In this document: positions 18,712 through 28,264 of the stretch, piece after piece
Layout of the letters: the number at the start of each line of letters is the position of its first letter
How positions within the stretch are numbered: position 1 is the first letter of the stretch
Origin: Bradyrhizobium sp. WBAH42
Lineage (GTDB): Bacteria > Pseudomonadota > Alphaproteobacteria > Rhizobiales > Xanthobacteraceae
Length of the DNA: 64,000 bases
Reading direction: 5' to 3'
Assembly: GCF_024585265.1 (NCBI RefSeq)
Contig: NZ_CP036533.1
Location: 6,891,001-6,955,000, forward strand
Notes under the pieces: generated by a model
What the model saw: only the letters and a program-made list of their open reading frames with translations
The model's database searches: none
Told to the model about the DNA's origin: nothing
Program-made: the position numbers and the translations under genes

Positions 18712-18903
18712 ATGGCAGTTGACAATGTTGGCGGAAATGGCGGCGCTGCTGGTGCGCAGCCGACGGGCGATACGGGCTTCCAGAACCAGATGGCTGAATT
18801 CGAGCGTGTTAGCCAGAAGGTTCAGGCCCAGGCCGTGGCAATGCGTCGAATCACGACCGAGCTCTCGTCCGAGAAGAAGGTCGCCGACGAACGCGTTCAG
18901 TAA
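18712..18903 (+). CDS. nopA: NopA, T3SS pilus subunit
   Basis: Very small (63 aa) protein with a Gly-rich N-terminus and an amphipathic helical C-terminus (NQMAEFERVSQKVQAQAVAMRRITTELSSEKKVADERVQ, read in two parts). NopA is the main component of the surface pilus of rhizobial T3SSs. It lies directly after nopC in the tts-driven operon. A stable hairpin follows, which may make nopA the most abundant message. Confidence 0.82.
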   Translation: MAVDNVGGNGGAAGAQPTGDTGFQNQMAEFERVSQKVQAQAVAMRRITTELSSEKKVADERVQ

Positions 18904-18969
18904 TTCTGCGAGACGGGTGGCTCACCGCGTTGCTACCGTCGCCGAGTTGTGAATGACGAAATCTGGATG

Positions 18970-18994
18970 AGCCGTACGGCACTGCCGTACGGCT
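18970..18994 (+). terminator. Hairpin between nopA and sctD
   Basis: A perfect 10-bp stem (AGCCGTACGG / CCGTACGGCT) with a 5-base loop, followed by TTCTCTCGTTATT rather than a clean T run. It lies between nopA and the GTG start at 19019. It may stop part of the transcripts or protect the nopA 3' end, giving more NopA than downstream machine parts. Confidence 0.65.
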
Positions 18995-19018
18995 TCTCTC
19001 GTTATTCAGGAGGTTGTC

Positions 19019-19912
19019 GTGAAGGGCTCTGTTTCGCTCGAGTTCGAGGTGCTTTCGGGACTCTATACCGGGCTCAAGGGGAAGGCAGCGGGCGGCGACA
19101 GCATTGTTGGCAGTGGCTTCGATGCAGACATGATCTTCGTTGAACAAGGGCTTGAGCCGCATCACCTTCGTGTCATCGCGCAGCACGATTCGATCGAGGT
19201 CGAGGCGCTCGCCGCCAATATCAGCATAGACGGTCTCGCGAGCATCGCTTCAGGTGAGCGCGTCAGAGTGCCCCTCCCCGCGGTCGTTCATGCTGGCGCG
19301 ATGTCCATCCGCTGGTCGACAGAGGATGTCCAGCCGGTTTCTTCGAGCAAGCGCTCCCGCAGCTTGACCTTAGCACTCAGCCTGGTTCTGCTCAGCTCTG
19401 TCGTGATCGGCACCGTCTCAACTATCTTCGCCCCAGGCGATAGAGCGGTGGTGCCAAGTACACAGTCGTCGCGCACGGTCGAGATTGCCACTAAGCCAAC
19501 CGTTGATCATTCTGATCCGAGAGCTGCTGATGAAATGGCCGTATCGCTGCGGCAAGAGATCGAACGAGCGGGCCTTCTTGACGTTAAGATCGGGCGCGGC
19601 CCCGGCGTTGTGACCGCGGAAGGCACAATTACGCCGAACCTCGTCGTAAAATGGAAAGAGATCCAGCAATGGTTCGATCGTCAAACCAACGGCACCACGA
19701 CCCTTGTGAATGCTGTCACGGTGAAAGAGGAGAAGATGCCGTCTTCAATTGCTGTCCAAGCCGTCTGGCGCGGAAGCGAACCTTATCTGCTTATTGCCGG
19801 GCAGAAGTACTTCGTCGGTGCGCTCTTAAGCAATGGATGGACCGTTGATCGAATTGAGGATGGACGTGTTCTGCTCAGTCGCAACGGCCGATCTGCCGCT
19901 TTGCCATATTGA
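19019..19912 (+). CDS. y4yQ: T3SS inner ring protein Y4yQ (SctD type)
   Basis: A GTG start preceded by AGGAGG gives 297 aa. Residues about 1-95 form an FHA-like cytoplasmic domain (GLKGKAAGGDSIVGSGFDADMIF, read in parts, then LEPHHLRVI). A membrane helix follows (about 118-138, SLTLALSLVLLSSVVIGTV), then a periplasmic region. This is the layout of SctD/YscD, the outer member of the inner-membrane ring. Order between nopA and rhcV is that of y4yQ in other rhizobia. Confidence 0.82.
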   Translation: MKGSVSLEFEVLSGLYTGLKGKAAGGDSIVGSGFDADMIFVEQGLEPHHLRVIAQHDSIEVEALAANISIDGLASIASGERVRVPLPAVVHAGAMSIRWSTEDVQPVSSSKRSRSLTLALSLVLLSSVVIGTVSTIFAPGDRAVVPSTQSSRTVEIATKPTVDHSDPRAADEMAVSLRQEIERAGLLDVKIGRGPGVVTAEGTITPNLVVKWKEIQQWFDRQTNGTTTLVNAVTVKEEKMPSSIAVQAVWRGSEPYLLIAGQKYFVGALLSNGWTVDRIEDGRVLLSRNGRSAALPY

Positions 19913-19945
19913 GGTCTCTAGCCTGCAAGAAAGAAGGAGAAGGCG

Positions 19946-20482
19946 ATGGCTAGGCTGCCCCAGCACTCCGTAGGGCCCGGCACCGGATCGCAGGGATTAG
20001 ATGCGGGCCAGCACGCACCGGTCATCGGCTCGTCTCCCTCGCGAGGTGATAAACTCGAGCTCGAAGGCGCCCATGCGGATAGCGGCGCGAAGCGCGCATC
20101 GTGGCGGGATACGGTTTCGCATGATCTGCCAATTGATGTTGCGAGCGAAGCGACGCTCGAGGTCAGCTCCGTCGGCGCCATCTCTCGCGTCACTTTATTC
20201 GAAAGCGAAGCAGGGGCAAATGAGCTAGATCCACGCGCGGTATTGGCTTTGCTCTATGGTCCCAATCTGTCCCGCGGACTACTCTCCTTCGTCGTTCCAC
20301 GCCTCCGTCATCCGGACGTACTGCGCGCCGACAAGCATGGTGCTCTTTTGGAGCGCTTGACGCGGACGTTGGAGGCGACACCGGATGACAATACGGCACG
20401 AGAGTGTTTGGTAATCCTGCAGCAGGAACTACAGCGGTTATTAATGCTCCGGCAAAATCAAAACAGCTTAATCAAGGGCTAG
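19946..20482 (+). CDS. SctX-like T3SS protein
   Basis: A 178-aa protein with a polar, Gly/Ser-rich N-terminus and a helical C-terminal third ending in LQQELQRLLMLRQNQNSLIKG. It is followed directly by a small TPR-like protein and then by rhcV. In Yersinia the order yscX-yscY-yscV is the same, YscX is secreted, and its C-terminus binds YscY. The C-terminal helix and the position therefore suggest a SctX. The match is by architecture, not by clear sequence identity. The ATG follows AAGGAGAAGGCG. The gene belongs to the nopC operon. Confidence 0.55.
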   Translation: MARLPQHSVGPGTGSQGLDAGQHAPVIGSSPSRGDKLELEGAHADSGAKRASWRDTVSHDLPIDVASEATLEVSSVGAISRVTLFESEAGANELDPRAVLALLYGPNLSRGLLSFVVPRLRHPDVLRADKHGALLERLTRTLEATPDDNTARECLVILQQELQRLLMLRQNQNSLIKG

Positions 20483-20484
20483 CC

Positions 20485-20916
20485 ATGGCCGATCCTGATG
20501 GATTGCAGCATGGGCCCGCTCCCCTGGTTCCAGAAGTCTCCAAGTCCGGCGATATTCTGTCGATCTCCGGGCCGGAGCGCGACCTGCTTTGCGCGCTTTC
20601 GTATGTACATCTCGCGTGCGGGCAGAGCGCACAAAGTCTGGCTCTGTTGCGAATTGCAGCTCGCGAGCATTCTAACGACATCGGTTTACTCCGCATTCTC
20701 GCCTACGCGCTAATCTCCGAGAGCCTTGGTGATGAAGCACTCGACGTATTGGACAGACTGGACGCACTCGATACGCAACCCTCTTCCCGCATACCGATGA
20801 CGCTGCTGCGCAGTCACGCCCTGCGGCACGCTGGCCGCATGCCCGAGGCTCGCGAGGTCTTCCAGCGCTATGTGTCACTGCGCGCGAGCAGGGCCGCCCT
20901 CATCAAAAAGCAATAG
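20485..20916 (+). CDS. SctY-like TPR chaperone of the T3SS
   Basis: The ATG at 20485 lies two bases after the previous stop codon. The 143-aa product is helical with TPR-like repeats: LLCALSYVHLACGQSAQSLALLRIA, then LRILAYALISESLGDEALDVLDRL, then RSHALRHAGRMPEAREVFQRY (each read in parts). It has no signal peptide. YscY, which sits in the same place before yscV, is also a TPR-like chaperone. I infer that it binds the preceding SctX-like protein and RhcV. Confidence 0.6.
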   Translation: MADPDGLQHGPAPLVPEVSKSGDILSISGPERDLLCALSYVHLACGQSAQSLALLRIAAREHSNDIGLLRILAYALISESLGDEALDVLDRLDALDTQPSSRIPMTLLRSHALRHAGRMPEAREVFQRYVSLRASRAALIKKQ

Positions 20917-20925
20917 GGATCTATC

Positions 20926-23025
20926 ATGGCCAACGTCTTGCGTGACTTCATCGTGCGCGCTCCGGCCCACCCGGATTTCATGGTTGCCTTGATGCTGCTT
21001 CTAGCGATCGGCATGATGATCATGCCAATCCCAATCATCGTGATCGACATGCTGATCGGCTTCAATCTTGGCTTTGCCATATTGCTGCTGATGGTTGCGC
21101 TCTATCTCACCACACCTCTTGATTTTTCGTCGCTACCGGGCGTCATCCTGATCTCCACCGTCTTTCGACTGGCGTTAACGATTGCAACAACGCGGCTGAT
21201 CCTTGCTGAGGGCGACGCCGGCAGCATCATTCACACCTTCGGTGACTTCGTCATTTCAGGGAATATCGCGGTCGGCATTGTCATATTCTTGATCGTGACC
21301 ATGGTGCAGTTCATGGTTCTTGCCAAGGGTGCCGAACGCGTCGCAGAGGTTTCTGCGCGCTTCACGCTTGACGCGCTACCAGGCAAGCAGATGGCGATCG
21401 ATGCGGAACTTCGCAACAACCACATTGATCAACACGAAGCACGCCGCCGACGTGCCGCCTTGGAGCAAGAGAGTCAACTTCATGGCGCGATGGATGGCGC
21501 CATGAAGTTCGTTAAGGGAGACGCGATCGCCGGACTAATCGTGATCTGCATCAATATGCTGGGCGGAATCAGCATCGGTCTGCTCTCAAAGGGTATGTCG
21601 CTCGATGACGCGCTGCATCAATATACCCTTTTGACGATCGGTGATGCGCTCATTTCGCAGATTCCGGCGTTGCTGCTGTCAATTACCGCCGCGACCATTG
21701 TCACGCGCGTCAACGGGCCCTCCAAACTCAAACTCGGCGCCGATATCATTCACCAACTTACCGCAAGTACGCAGGCACTTAGGCTAGCGGCCTGCGTATT
21801 GGTATTCATGGGGCTTGTTCCCGGCTTTCCTTTGCTCCCGTTTGTCGTGCTGGCCGTCCTGTTCGCTGCGGCCAGCTTCGTCAAGATCGGCGCCAAAGGC
21901 GACAAGCCTGCCGCTAAAATTGGAGCAAGCGCCGCTGCTTCGGCGCCAGCTCCGGCAGCGGCCCAGAAGCAGACCGCACATGCGGAAGCACTTCCGATCG
22001 CGTTGTTCCTTGCGCCGAACCTGACGGATTCGATCGACAAAGACGAGCTGGAAGAGAGCATTTCGCGTGTTTCAAGGCTGGTCTCGGCGGACCTTGGCAT
22101 CACCATTCCGCGCATCCCGGCCCAAATCGGCGAGAGCTTGTCCTCGTCGCAATTCAGGGTGGATGTCGATAGTGTGCCAGTTGAGCGCGATGTGATCAAT
22201 CCCGGGCACCTGGCGCTCAACGACGATGTGGCGAACATCGAGTTGAGCGGCATCCCCTTTCAGCAAGACCCGGAAACGAATCGTGTCTGGATCGAAGAAC
22301 GGCATGCAGCGGCTCTCAAGGCCGCTGGAATCGGATATCATCGCCTGAGCGAAGTTCTTGCCTTACGTCTCCATTCCACATTGACACGCTATGCACAGCG
22401 CCTGGTAGGTATCCAGGAAACCCGCCAATTGCTCGCCCGGATGGAGCAGGAATATCCTGACCTAGTGAAGGAGGTGCTGCGTACGGCCACCGTCCCTCGG
22501 ATCGCCGAGGTCCTGCGCCGGTTGCTCGATGAAGGCATTCCAATCCGCAATACCCGCTTGCTCCTGGAGGCATTGGCAGAATGGAGCGAGCGCGAGCAAA
22601 ACGCCGTCCTGCTCACCGAATATGTTCGTGCTACCTTAAAGCGACAAATCTGCTTTCGGTATGCTAACGCTCATCGCGTCGTGGTCGCCTTTATCATCGA
22701 GCGTGAGAGCGAGGAAATCATCCGCGGCGCAGTACGGGAAACTGCCGTCGGCCCATACCTCGTCTTGGATGAATGGCAGAGCGAAAAGCTGCTTGCACAA
22801 TTTCGTCAGATCCATGCCACCATCGCGCAAAGTAAGAGCCAACCTGTCGTCCTTGGGTCGATGGATATCCGCCGTTTCGTACGTGGTTTTCTCACGCGCA
22901 ACGGCATCGACCTGCCTGTTCTGTCTTATCAAGATCTCGCCGCCGACTTCACGGTCCAACCGATTGGATCCGTCAAGCTTCCCAAGGCGCCTTCCTCAGG
23001 AGGGCTCCTAGCAGCTGCAAACTAG
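20926..23025 (+). CDS. rhcV: T3SS major export gate protein RhcV (SctV/FlhA family)
   Basis: A 699-aa inner-membrane protein that forms the nonameric export gate. Family landmarks include PIPIIVIDMLIGFNLGFAIL near the start, LDFSSLPGVILISTVFRLALTIATTRLIL (read in parts), FVKGDAIAGL and GDALISQIPALLLSITAATIVTR in the loop and last helices, then the cytoplasmic domain from about residue 345. The linker (about 325-350) is Ala/Pro-rich. The length is typical. The gene belongs to the nopC tts-box operon. Confidence 0.97.
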   Translation: MANVLRDFIVRAPAHPDFMVALMLLLAIGMMIMPIPIIVIDMLIGFNLGFAILLLMVALYLTTPLDFSSLPGVILISTVFRLALTIATTRLILAEGDAGSIIHTFGDFVISGNIAVGIVIFLIVTMVQFMVLAKGAERVAEVSARFTLDALPGKQMAIDAELRNNHIDQHEARRRRAALEQESQLHGAMDGAMKFVKGDAIAGLIVICINMLGGISIGLLSKGMSLDDALHQYTLLTIGDALISQIPALLLSITAATIVTRVNGPSKLKLGADIIHQLTASTQALRLAACVLVFMGLVPGFPLLPFVVLAVLFAAASFVKIGAKGDKPAAKIGASAAASAPAPAAAQKQTAHAEALPIALFLAPNLTDSIDKDELEESISRVSRLVSADLGITIPRIPAQIGESLSSSQFRVDVDSVPVERDVINPGHLALNDDVANIELSGIPFQQDPETNRVWIEERHAAALKAAGIGYHRLSEVLALRLHSTLTRYAQRLVGIQETRQLLARMEQEYPDLVKEVLRTATVPRIAEVLRRLLDEGIPIRNTRLLLEALAEWSEREQNAVLLTEYVRATLKRQICFRYANAHRVVVAFIIERESEEIIRGAVRETAVGPYLVLDEWQSEKLLAQFRQIHATIAQSKSQPVVLGSMDIRRFVRGFLTRNGIDLPVLSYQDLAADFTVQPIGSVKLPKAPSSGGLLAAAN

Positions 23026-23054
23026 AATGCGCCGCACTTCCCCGTGAGTAGCCG

Positions 23055-23645
23055 ATGAAACAAAATGAAACCAGGTGCCGCCGGCATTTGTGCTCCGCCA
23101 GTCCAGGGCCGCGGCCCGCTCTGCTTGCGATGCTGGCTATTGTGCTGCTCGCTGGCTGCGCTGCCCCAGATAAACATAGCCTCTCACCGCAGCAGACGTC
23201 GACATCTGGCCTCGCACACAACGAAGACATCGATCCCGCGGTGCGCGAGCGCATTTCGTATGCGCTCGGCCGGGATCCTGATGAAGGGGCTCTGCGCGAT
23301 GCATTGAAGCAACAGCCGAACAACATCGATGCGGCGATTCCTCTTGCGCGAGCCCTGCTGGCCCGCAACCGTCCGAATGATGCGCTCGAGGTGCTCGACG
23401 GCGTGTTATTGGCAGCCCCTGGCGACCTGCGCGCATTGAATGCCAAAGCGGTTGTTCTCGATCACGAGGGCCGCCATCAGGAGGCCCAAGAACTATACCG
23501 CCAAGCTCTCGCAGCGGAACCCGCAAACCCGATGCTGCGCAACAATTTCGGACTGTCCCTCGCCCTTGAAGGCAAGAAGGAGGCCGGAGATGCCAGCTCA
23601 GCACCGCAGGCGGGCGGCCGGAACGCATTGGCTCGTTCAAGATAA
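23055..23645 (+). CDS. y4yS: TPR lipoprotein Y4yS
   Basis: A 196-aa protein with a lipoprotein signal (LLAMLAIVLLAGCAAP; lipobox LAGC, Cys about residue 33) and TPR-like repeats at about 85-175 (LARNRPNDALEVLDGVLL; LNAKAVVLDHEGRHQEAQELYRQAL, read in parts). It ends the nopC-rhcV operon, where y4yS lies in other rhizobia. It probably acts as a pilotin-like or assembly factor at the outer membrane, but that is inference. Confidence 0.82.
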   Translation: MKQNETRCRRHLCSASPGPRPALLAMLAIVLLAGCAAPDKHSLSPQQTSTSGLAHNEDIDPAVRERISYALGRDPDEGALRDALKQQPNNIDAAIPLARALLARNRPNDALEVLDGVLLAAPGDLRALNAKAVVLDHEGRHQEAQELYRQALAAEPANPMLRNNFGLSLALEGKKEAGDASSAPQAGGRNALARSR

Positions 23646-23699
23646 GCGTGGCGATGAAGAGGGAGGCGGAGATAGCGACGCTTATGCTAGCTTGCCGAC

Positions 23700-24044
23700 C
23701 GCGAGGTTACCCACCCGCTCGTCGATAGCGCGGGCGATATCTTGCTTGAACATCAGGTCCAGATCGACGGTAACAAACCGCTTGTGCTCTCCCACTCTTT
23801 CAATCCCGAAGCGAACTCCCGCGCAGCAGCCTTGGGCTTTCTTGAGGTAGGTGACTCGATCATGGTGCTTGATCCCGACAAGCACCAGGACAAATGGAAG
23901 AACAAAGACGGCAAATGGCAGCGAACGGGTAGACCGCCTTTGTATCTTGCCGCGATAGAAGACTACAGCAGCAATGCCAAGTGTACCGAAAGCGTGGCGA
24001 TGCCCACGAACGATCCGTATGATGATGACTATAACTTTATGTAG
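23700..24044 (+). pseudogene. nopP C-terminal fragment
   Basis: From about 23703 one frame reads VTHPLVDSAGDILLEHQ, then SRAAALGFLEVGDS, VLDPDKHQDKWKNKDGKWQR and RPPLYLAA. The same order (VTHPLVENAGDILLEHQ, ..., VLDPHQHPDKW, GKWQRVGKPEGYLAA) is found in the intact nopP at 59255-60130. The N-terminal two thirds are missing and the fragment begins right after the y4yS stop codon. It is thus a 5'-truncated nopP paralogue beside the T3SS operon, the place nopP (y4yP) occupies near rhc genes in strain NGR234. Confidence 0.85.
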
Positions 24045-24504
24045 AGCGTACACGAACTACCAAGAGCGATTGGCCAGATCGACTTTGGTGAGGTCAGGCT
24101 CGCACCGAATAACCTAATCCGCGCGACCGAAACTCTCCGCTATTCTGGCACCTTCGTCCTGCACTACTTCGGCGCAATGTACTCCAAGGAGCTGCTCGCC
24201 GACTGCCACCTTGGGGCCGTGAGAAATATTGTCAAGCCACTCGTCGTCTAGAGCGAGACGTGTGATGGCGAGCCTGCCGGGTGTTGTGCTGACGTCACAT
24301 CGTGCTCGATTGACCTGAATTCTCGATTGGACGCGAAGTTCTCCTGACGCGTTGCGCGCAAGGTCGCTGTGTGCCGTTGCGTACGCGAGGCGCCATCCGG
24401 CGATTGGTCCGGATTTTGCTCCACTGTTTGCCAAGACGAGGCGCGGCTCCCCGCCGTGTCGGATTTTCTACGATAGTGACAACTATGAAACGAAAGGCGA
24501 TGCC
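24045..24504. other. Gap between nopP fragment and M16 protease
   Basis: About 460 bp. No operator or motif is seen. The reading frame of the protease extends upstream to 24352, but the ATG at 24505 (GGCGATGCC context) is preferred. Confidence 0.4.
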
Positions 24505-25954
24505 ATGAAGAACCGGCTTTCGGTCACCGGCAAGGCGGCAAGCACCGCCGCTGAAGGGTCGGAGTCGACGACGCGCACCGCCCCGGCGGTCGAGCGCAAA
24601 ACGGAGAGTGGCACCGGCTTATACCTTCCTGACGAGGCCAGCGTCTTTGCCGACCCAGGCAAATCAGATCAACCAGCATGCTTCACACTTCAGAACGGCC
24701 TACAGGTCGTCGTGATCCCGGATCATCGCACACCCGTCGTGACTCAGATGATTTGGTATAAGGTCGGTTCCGCGGACGAACCGCCTGGCAAATCGGGGCT
24801 TGCGCATTTCCTCGAACACCTGATGTTCAAGGGCACATCCAAACATCCGGCGGATGAGTTCCGCAAGGCTGTGATGCGCGCCGGCGGCTATCAGAACGCC
24901 TTTACCGGATTCGACTTCACCAGCTACTTCCAACACGTGCCTCGCGAGCACCTCGGTAAGATGATGGAATTTGAAGCCGACCGCATGAACGGTCTCATTC
25001 TCACGGACGAGGATGTGCTGTCCGAGCGCGACGTCGTGCTGGAGGAATTCAATATGCGCGTCGCCAACCAACCAGGTAACCGGCTTGCTGAGCAGATGAT
25101 GGCGGCGCTTTACCTTAACCATCCCTATGGCCACCCCATTATTGGGTGGCGCCAGGAAATCGAAACGCTTACCCGAGAGGACGCGCTTAGCTTCTACAAG
25201 CGCTACTATGCACCCAACAACGCGATCTTGATTGTCGCTGGCGACGTAAACACCAAGGAAATTCTCTCGCTGGTGAAGGAGACGTTTGGCGGCATCCCCG
25301 CGCAACCGTCGATTCCCGTGCAACGCCTGCGGCCGCAGGAGCCGACGCCGGCCGCGCAGCGCAGAGTGACGTTGGCCGATTCCCGCGTCGAGCAGCCAGC
25401 CCTGCACCGCTATTATCTCGTACCGTCGGCTCGCACCGCCGCCGCTGGGGAAGGTCCGGCGCTCGAGGTGCTCGAGCAGTTGATGGGCGGCGGTGTCAAC
25501 TCATATCTCTATCTCTCGCTTGTTGTCGAAAAGCAGCTCGCGGTCACTGCCAGAGCGAGCTACCAATCTGCCGCACTCGATCCCTCGCTATTCACGATTT
25601 CCGCCATACCAAAACCTGGTGTCCACCTCAGCCTGATCGAGCAGTCCATCGACGATGGTCATCGCCGACATTGCCCGTAATCCCGTGAGCACCGAAGATC
25701 TGCAGAGCGCGAAGACGCGGCTGATTGCGCAAGTCACCTATGCCCAGGACAGTCAGGAAATGCTCGCGCACCGGTATGGCCGCGGCCTGACGACGGGACT
25801 ATGCATTGAGGACATTGAACGCTGGCCGGAGGACATCCGCGCTGTCGGTGCACGGCAGGTGCACGAAGCAGTGCGGAACTGGCTCGACAAGAAACGAGCG
25901 GTGACCGGCTATCTCATAAAAGAGTCTACTCCACGACACTGGGAGAAGCTCTAG
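24505..25954 (+). pseudogene. y4wA: M16 zinc protease (Y4wA type), frameshifted
   Basis: The first frame encodes an M16 peptidase with the inverted zinc motif HFLEH (GLAHFLEHLMFKG) and a downstream Glu cluster (LSERDVVLEEFNM), plus the R/Y region near the end of the N-terminal half. The frame ends with a stop at 25678-25680 after an abrupt change of character. The family's C-terminal sequence (IADIARNPVSTEDLQSAKTRL, read in parts) continues in the next frame from about 25655 to 25954. An extra base (or two lost) near 25645-25660 explains the break. It pairs with the next gene as y4wA/y4wB do in NGR234. A sequencing error or slippage cannot be excluded. Confidence 0.85.
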
Positions 25955-27306
25955 TGATTTATCCTTGCACACGACGTGGGATCCTTCTCCGCGGAGCGTC
26001 GCTCTCCATCGCTATGCTCGCTTCGCCAAATTCAGTTGCCGCCGTGAGCTCACTTGGCCGAACCAGGATCAAGCGCCTAGTTTCGTCTTGCGGTATAGAG
26101 GCGTGGTTCGTGCAGGATTCTACCGTCCCATTGATCACGATGGAATATGCCTTCACCGGCGGCGCGACTCAGGACCCCGCTCAAAAACCTGGCGTCGGTC
26201 ACATGGTGTCTGGCCTGCTCAAGGAAGGTTCCGGCGACTTTGACTTCAAGACCTTTCATCAGCGGCTAGACCGTCGTGCCATTGAGTTGGGTTTTCATGT
26301 GACCCCTGATCACTTTCGCGGTGCCTTGTGCACGCTCCAAGACAACGCGGACGAGGCCTTCGAGCTTTTACGGACGGCGCTAACCTCACCGCGTTTCGAC
26401 TCGGCCGACGTCGAACGGACCCGTGCTACTGTGCTTGCGCGCCTTCGGCACGCCTCGACCGATCCTTCGTCTCTGGCCCATCGCAAGTTTCTCGAAGTCG
26501 CGTTTGGGGATCATCCTTATGCTCGCCCAGCCGAGGGCTCGCTGGAAAGCTTGCCGAAGATCGAGGTCGCGGATCTCAAGGGTTATGTCCGACGCGTGAT
26601 CGCAAAAGACACGCTCAAAATCGCTATTGTCGGCGACGTCGATCCAGCGGTCGTCTGCAAGCTGCTCGACAAGACATTTGGCGGCCTGCCGAGCAACGCA
26701 GAAGCGGTGCCGGTTACCGAAGTCATCGCAGCAAAGCCGCCACAGCGGGTCTTCATTCCGGTCGATGTGCCGCAAACAGTTGTGACCTTTGGGGGGCCGG
26801 CCGTCCGTCGGAGCGAGCCGGATTTCATGGCCGCCTACATCGTCAACCACATTCTCGGGGACGCCGGCCTTACGTCTCGCCTGTTCCGCGAAGTCCGCGA
26901 GAAGCGCGGACTGGCCTATTTCGTCCGTGAGCACCTTGTCTGGTTGGACCATTCAGCCATTTTTCTCGGCAGCAGCGGCACCTGCGCAGATCGTGCCGGT
27001 CAGACGGTTGAGGAAATCGAGAAGCAGGTCCGCCACATCGCGGAGGAAGGACCTACTCAGCAGGAACTCGATGACGCAAAGTCTTACCTGAAGGGCGCGC
27101 ACCAGGTGGCTCTCAACACATCATCAAAGCTTGCGCGAACGCTACTGAAGAATCAGATCGACAAGCTGCCCATCGACTATTTCGAAAAGCAGAATGCCCT
27201 GATCGATGGGGTGACGCTGGAGGACGCCAAAAGAGCAGCGCAGCGGCTGTGGGGCGAGGGTCTGCTCACAATTATCGTCGGCCGCTCCTCGAACGACGCA
27301 GCGTAG
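25954..27306 (+). CDS. y4wB: M16 protease-like subunit without zinc motif (Y4wB type)
   Basis: A 450-aa M16-family protein with an N-terminal signal-like segment (residues about 8-26, GASLSIAMLASPNSVAA). The place of HxxEH reads GHMVSGLLKEGSG, so zinc cannot be bound as in active subunits. The second-half landmarks remain: TSRLFREVREKRGLAYFV and the R/Y pair. Active and inactive M16 partners commonly form a heterodimer. It starts at the stop of the preceding gene, so both are coupled. A relation to the T3SS is not shown by sequence. Confidence 0.85.
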   Translation: MIYPCTRRGILLRGASLSIAMLASPNSVAAVSSLGRTRIKRLVSSCGIEAWFVQDSTVPLITMEYAFTGGATQDPAQKPGVGHMVSGLLKEGSGDFDFKTFHQRLDRRAIELGFHVTPDHFRGALCTLQDNADEAFELLRTALTSPRFDSADVERTRATVLARLRHASTDPSSLAHRKFLEVAFGDHPYARPAEGSLESLPKIEVADLKGYVRRVIAKDTLKIAIVGDVDPAVVCKLLDKTFGGLPSNAEAVPVTEVIAAKPPQRVFIPVDVPQTVVTFGGPAVRRSEPDFMAAYIVNHILGDAGLTSRLFREVREKRGLAYFVREHLVWLDHSAIFLGSSGTCADRAGQTVEEIEKQVRHIAEEGPTQQELDDAKSYLKGAHQVALNTSSKLARTLLKNQIDKLPIDYFEKQNALIDGVTLEDAKRAAQRLWGEGLLTIIVGRSSNDAA

Positions 27307-28264
27307 TGCAGCCCCATGCCAACGGGGACCACACCCCAGCCAGGCGCCGATCAGCCAGACGCCGGGGCGACAACGCCTCCCAATTGAACTTTCTAGCAGG
27401 GCTGGCCGCTTAGCAAGCGCATCGCTCTTGCGTGCAGAGTGCATCTAGCACCCGCCTTTAGCTTGTGGAGATATTCCAGGGCGAGGCAGCTACCATGCGG
27501 CCGCTCGAGGCCGGCTTTTGCGCAAACGCGTTTGAACAAGGCGACAATCCGCGTTGGATCTTCGGGTTAGCCAAAGTAAGCGCTTTAAAGCCGGAGCGTG
27601 CACTGTCTGCCGCTTCAAGGAAGCGGCCAACGAGAGTGCCATGGTCATCGTTCATTCCACTAAGAACCTCCTTGACCGGTAGGACGTAGCTGGGCGACTC
27701 TGTGTCCCACGCGCTCCACCTTTCGCGTATCCCGACATTCATCAGCAGAGTGAGAGCTCGGTCGTTCAGGGTCATCTTTCAGAAATTAACCAGCCGGTTC
27801 GCTCTCTGCCGAAAAGACGACCATCTGATCCAGCAGACCTTTGTGGTCTGCCAAGCCATAGGCGCACCGCATCGCATCGCCTTGATCTGCGCTTTGATCC
27901 GAGCTCACAATCTGACGCCACGTTAGTTTCCGTCGCCTCATGAAAAGTAGATAACAACAGCAACGGCATCTATGGATAACCTATGTCGTTACAACGATCA
28001 CAACAGGCGGACAGTTGATTCTTGCCCGCGCATTCCAATTACCCACAAACCTGACGTAGATCACCAATACAAGCGATTAGTCCCATTCTCCGGCTGCATC
28101 ATCGGACGATGTTTCTCGCTCAATGTTGAAAACGTTTATCAGTTGCAGAGCTCCAGCATCGAAGGTTCATTGCCCCTTCTTTCTGCCATGATCGCACCCA
28201 AAAGCAGAGACGTGCCGATTGCGCACCTTGCGCGCGGCAATAACGAGTGTCTCAGGAGATGTTG
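27307..28264. other. Gap upstream of ParA-like genes
   Basis: About 950 bp. A minus-strand frame at 27458-27775 (105 codons, MTLNDRALTLLMNVGIRERW...) could be a small gene, but no ribosome site or family supports it. The rest shows no motif. No tts box or RpoN promoter is seen. Confidence 0.4.
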
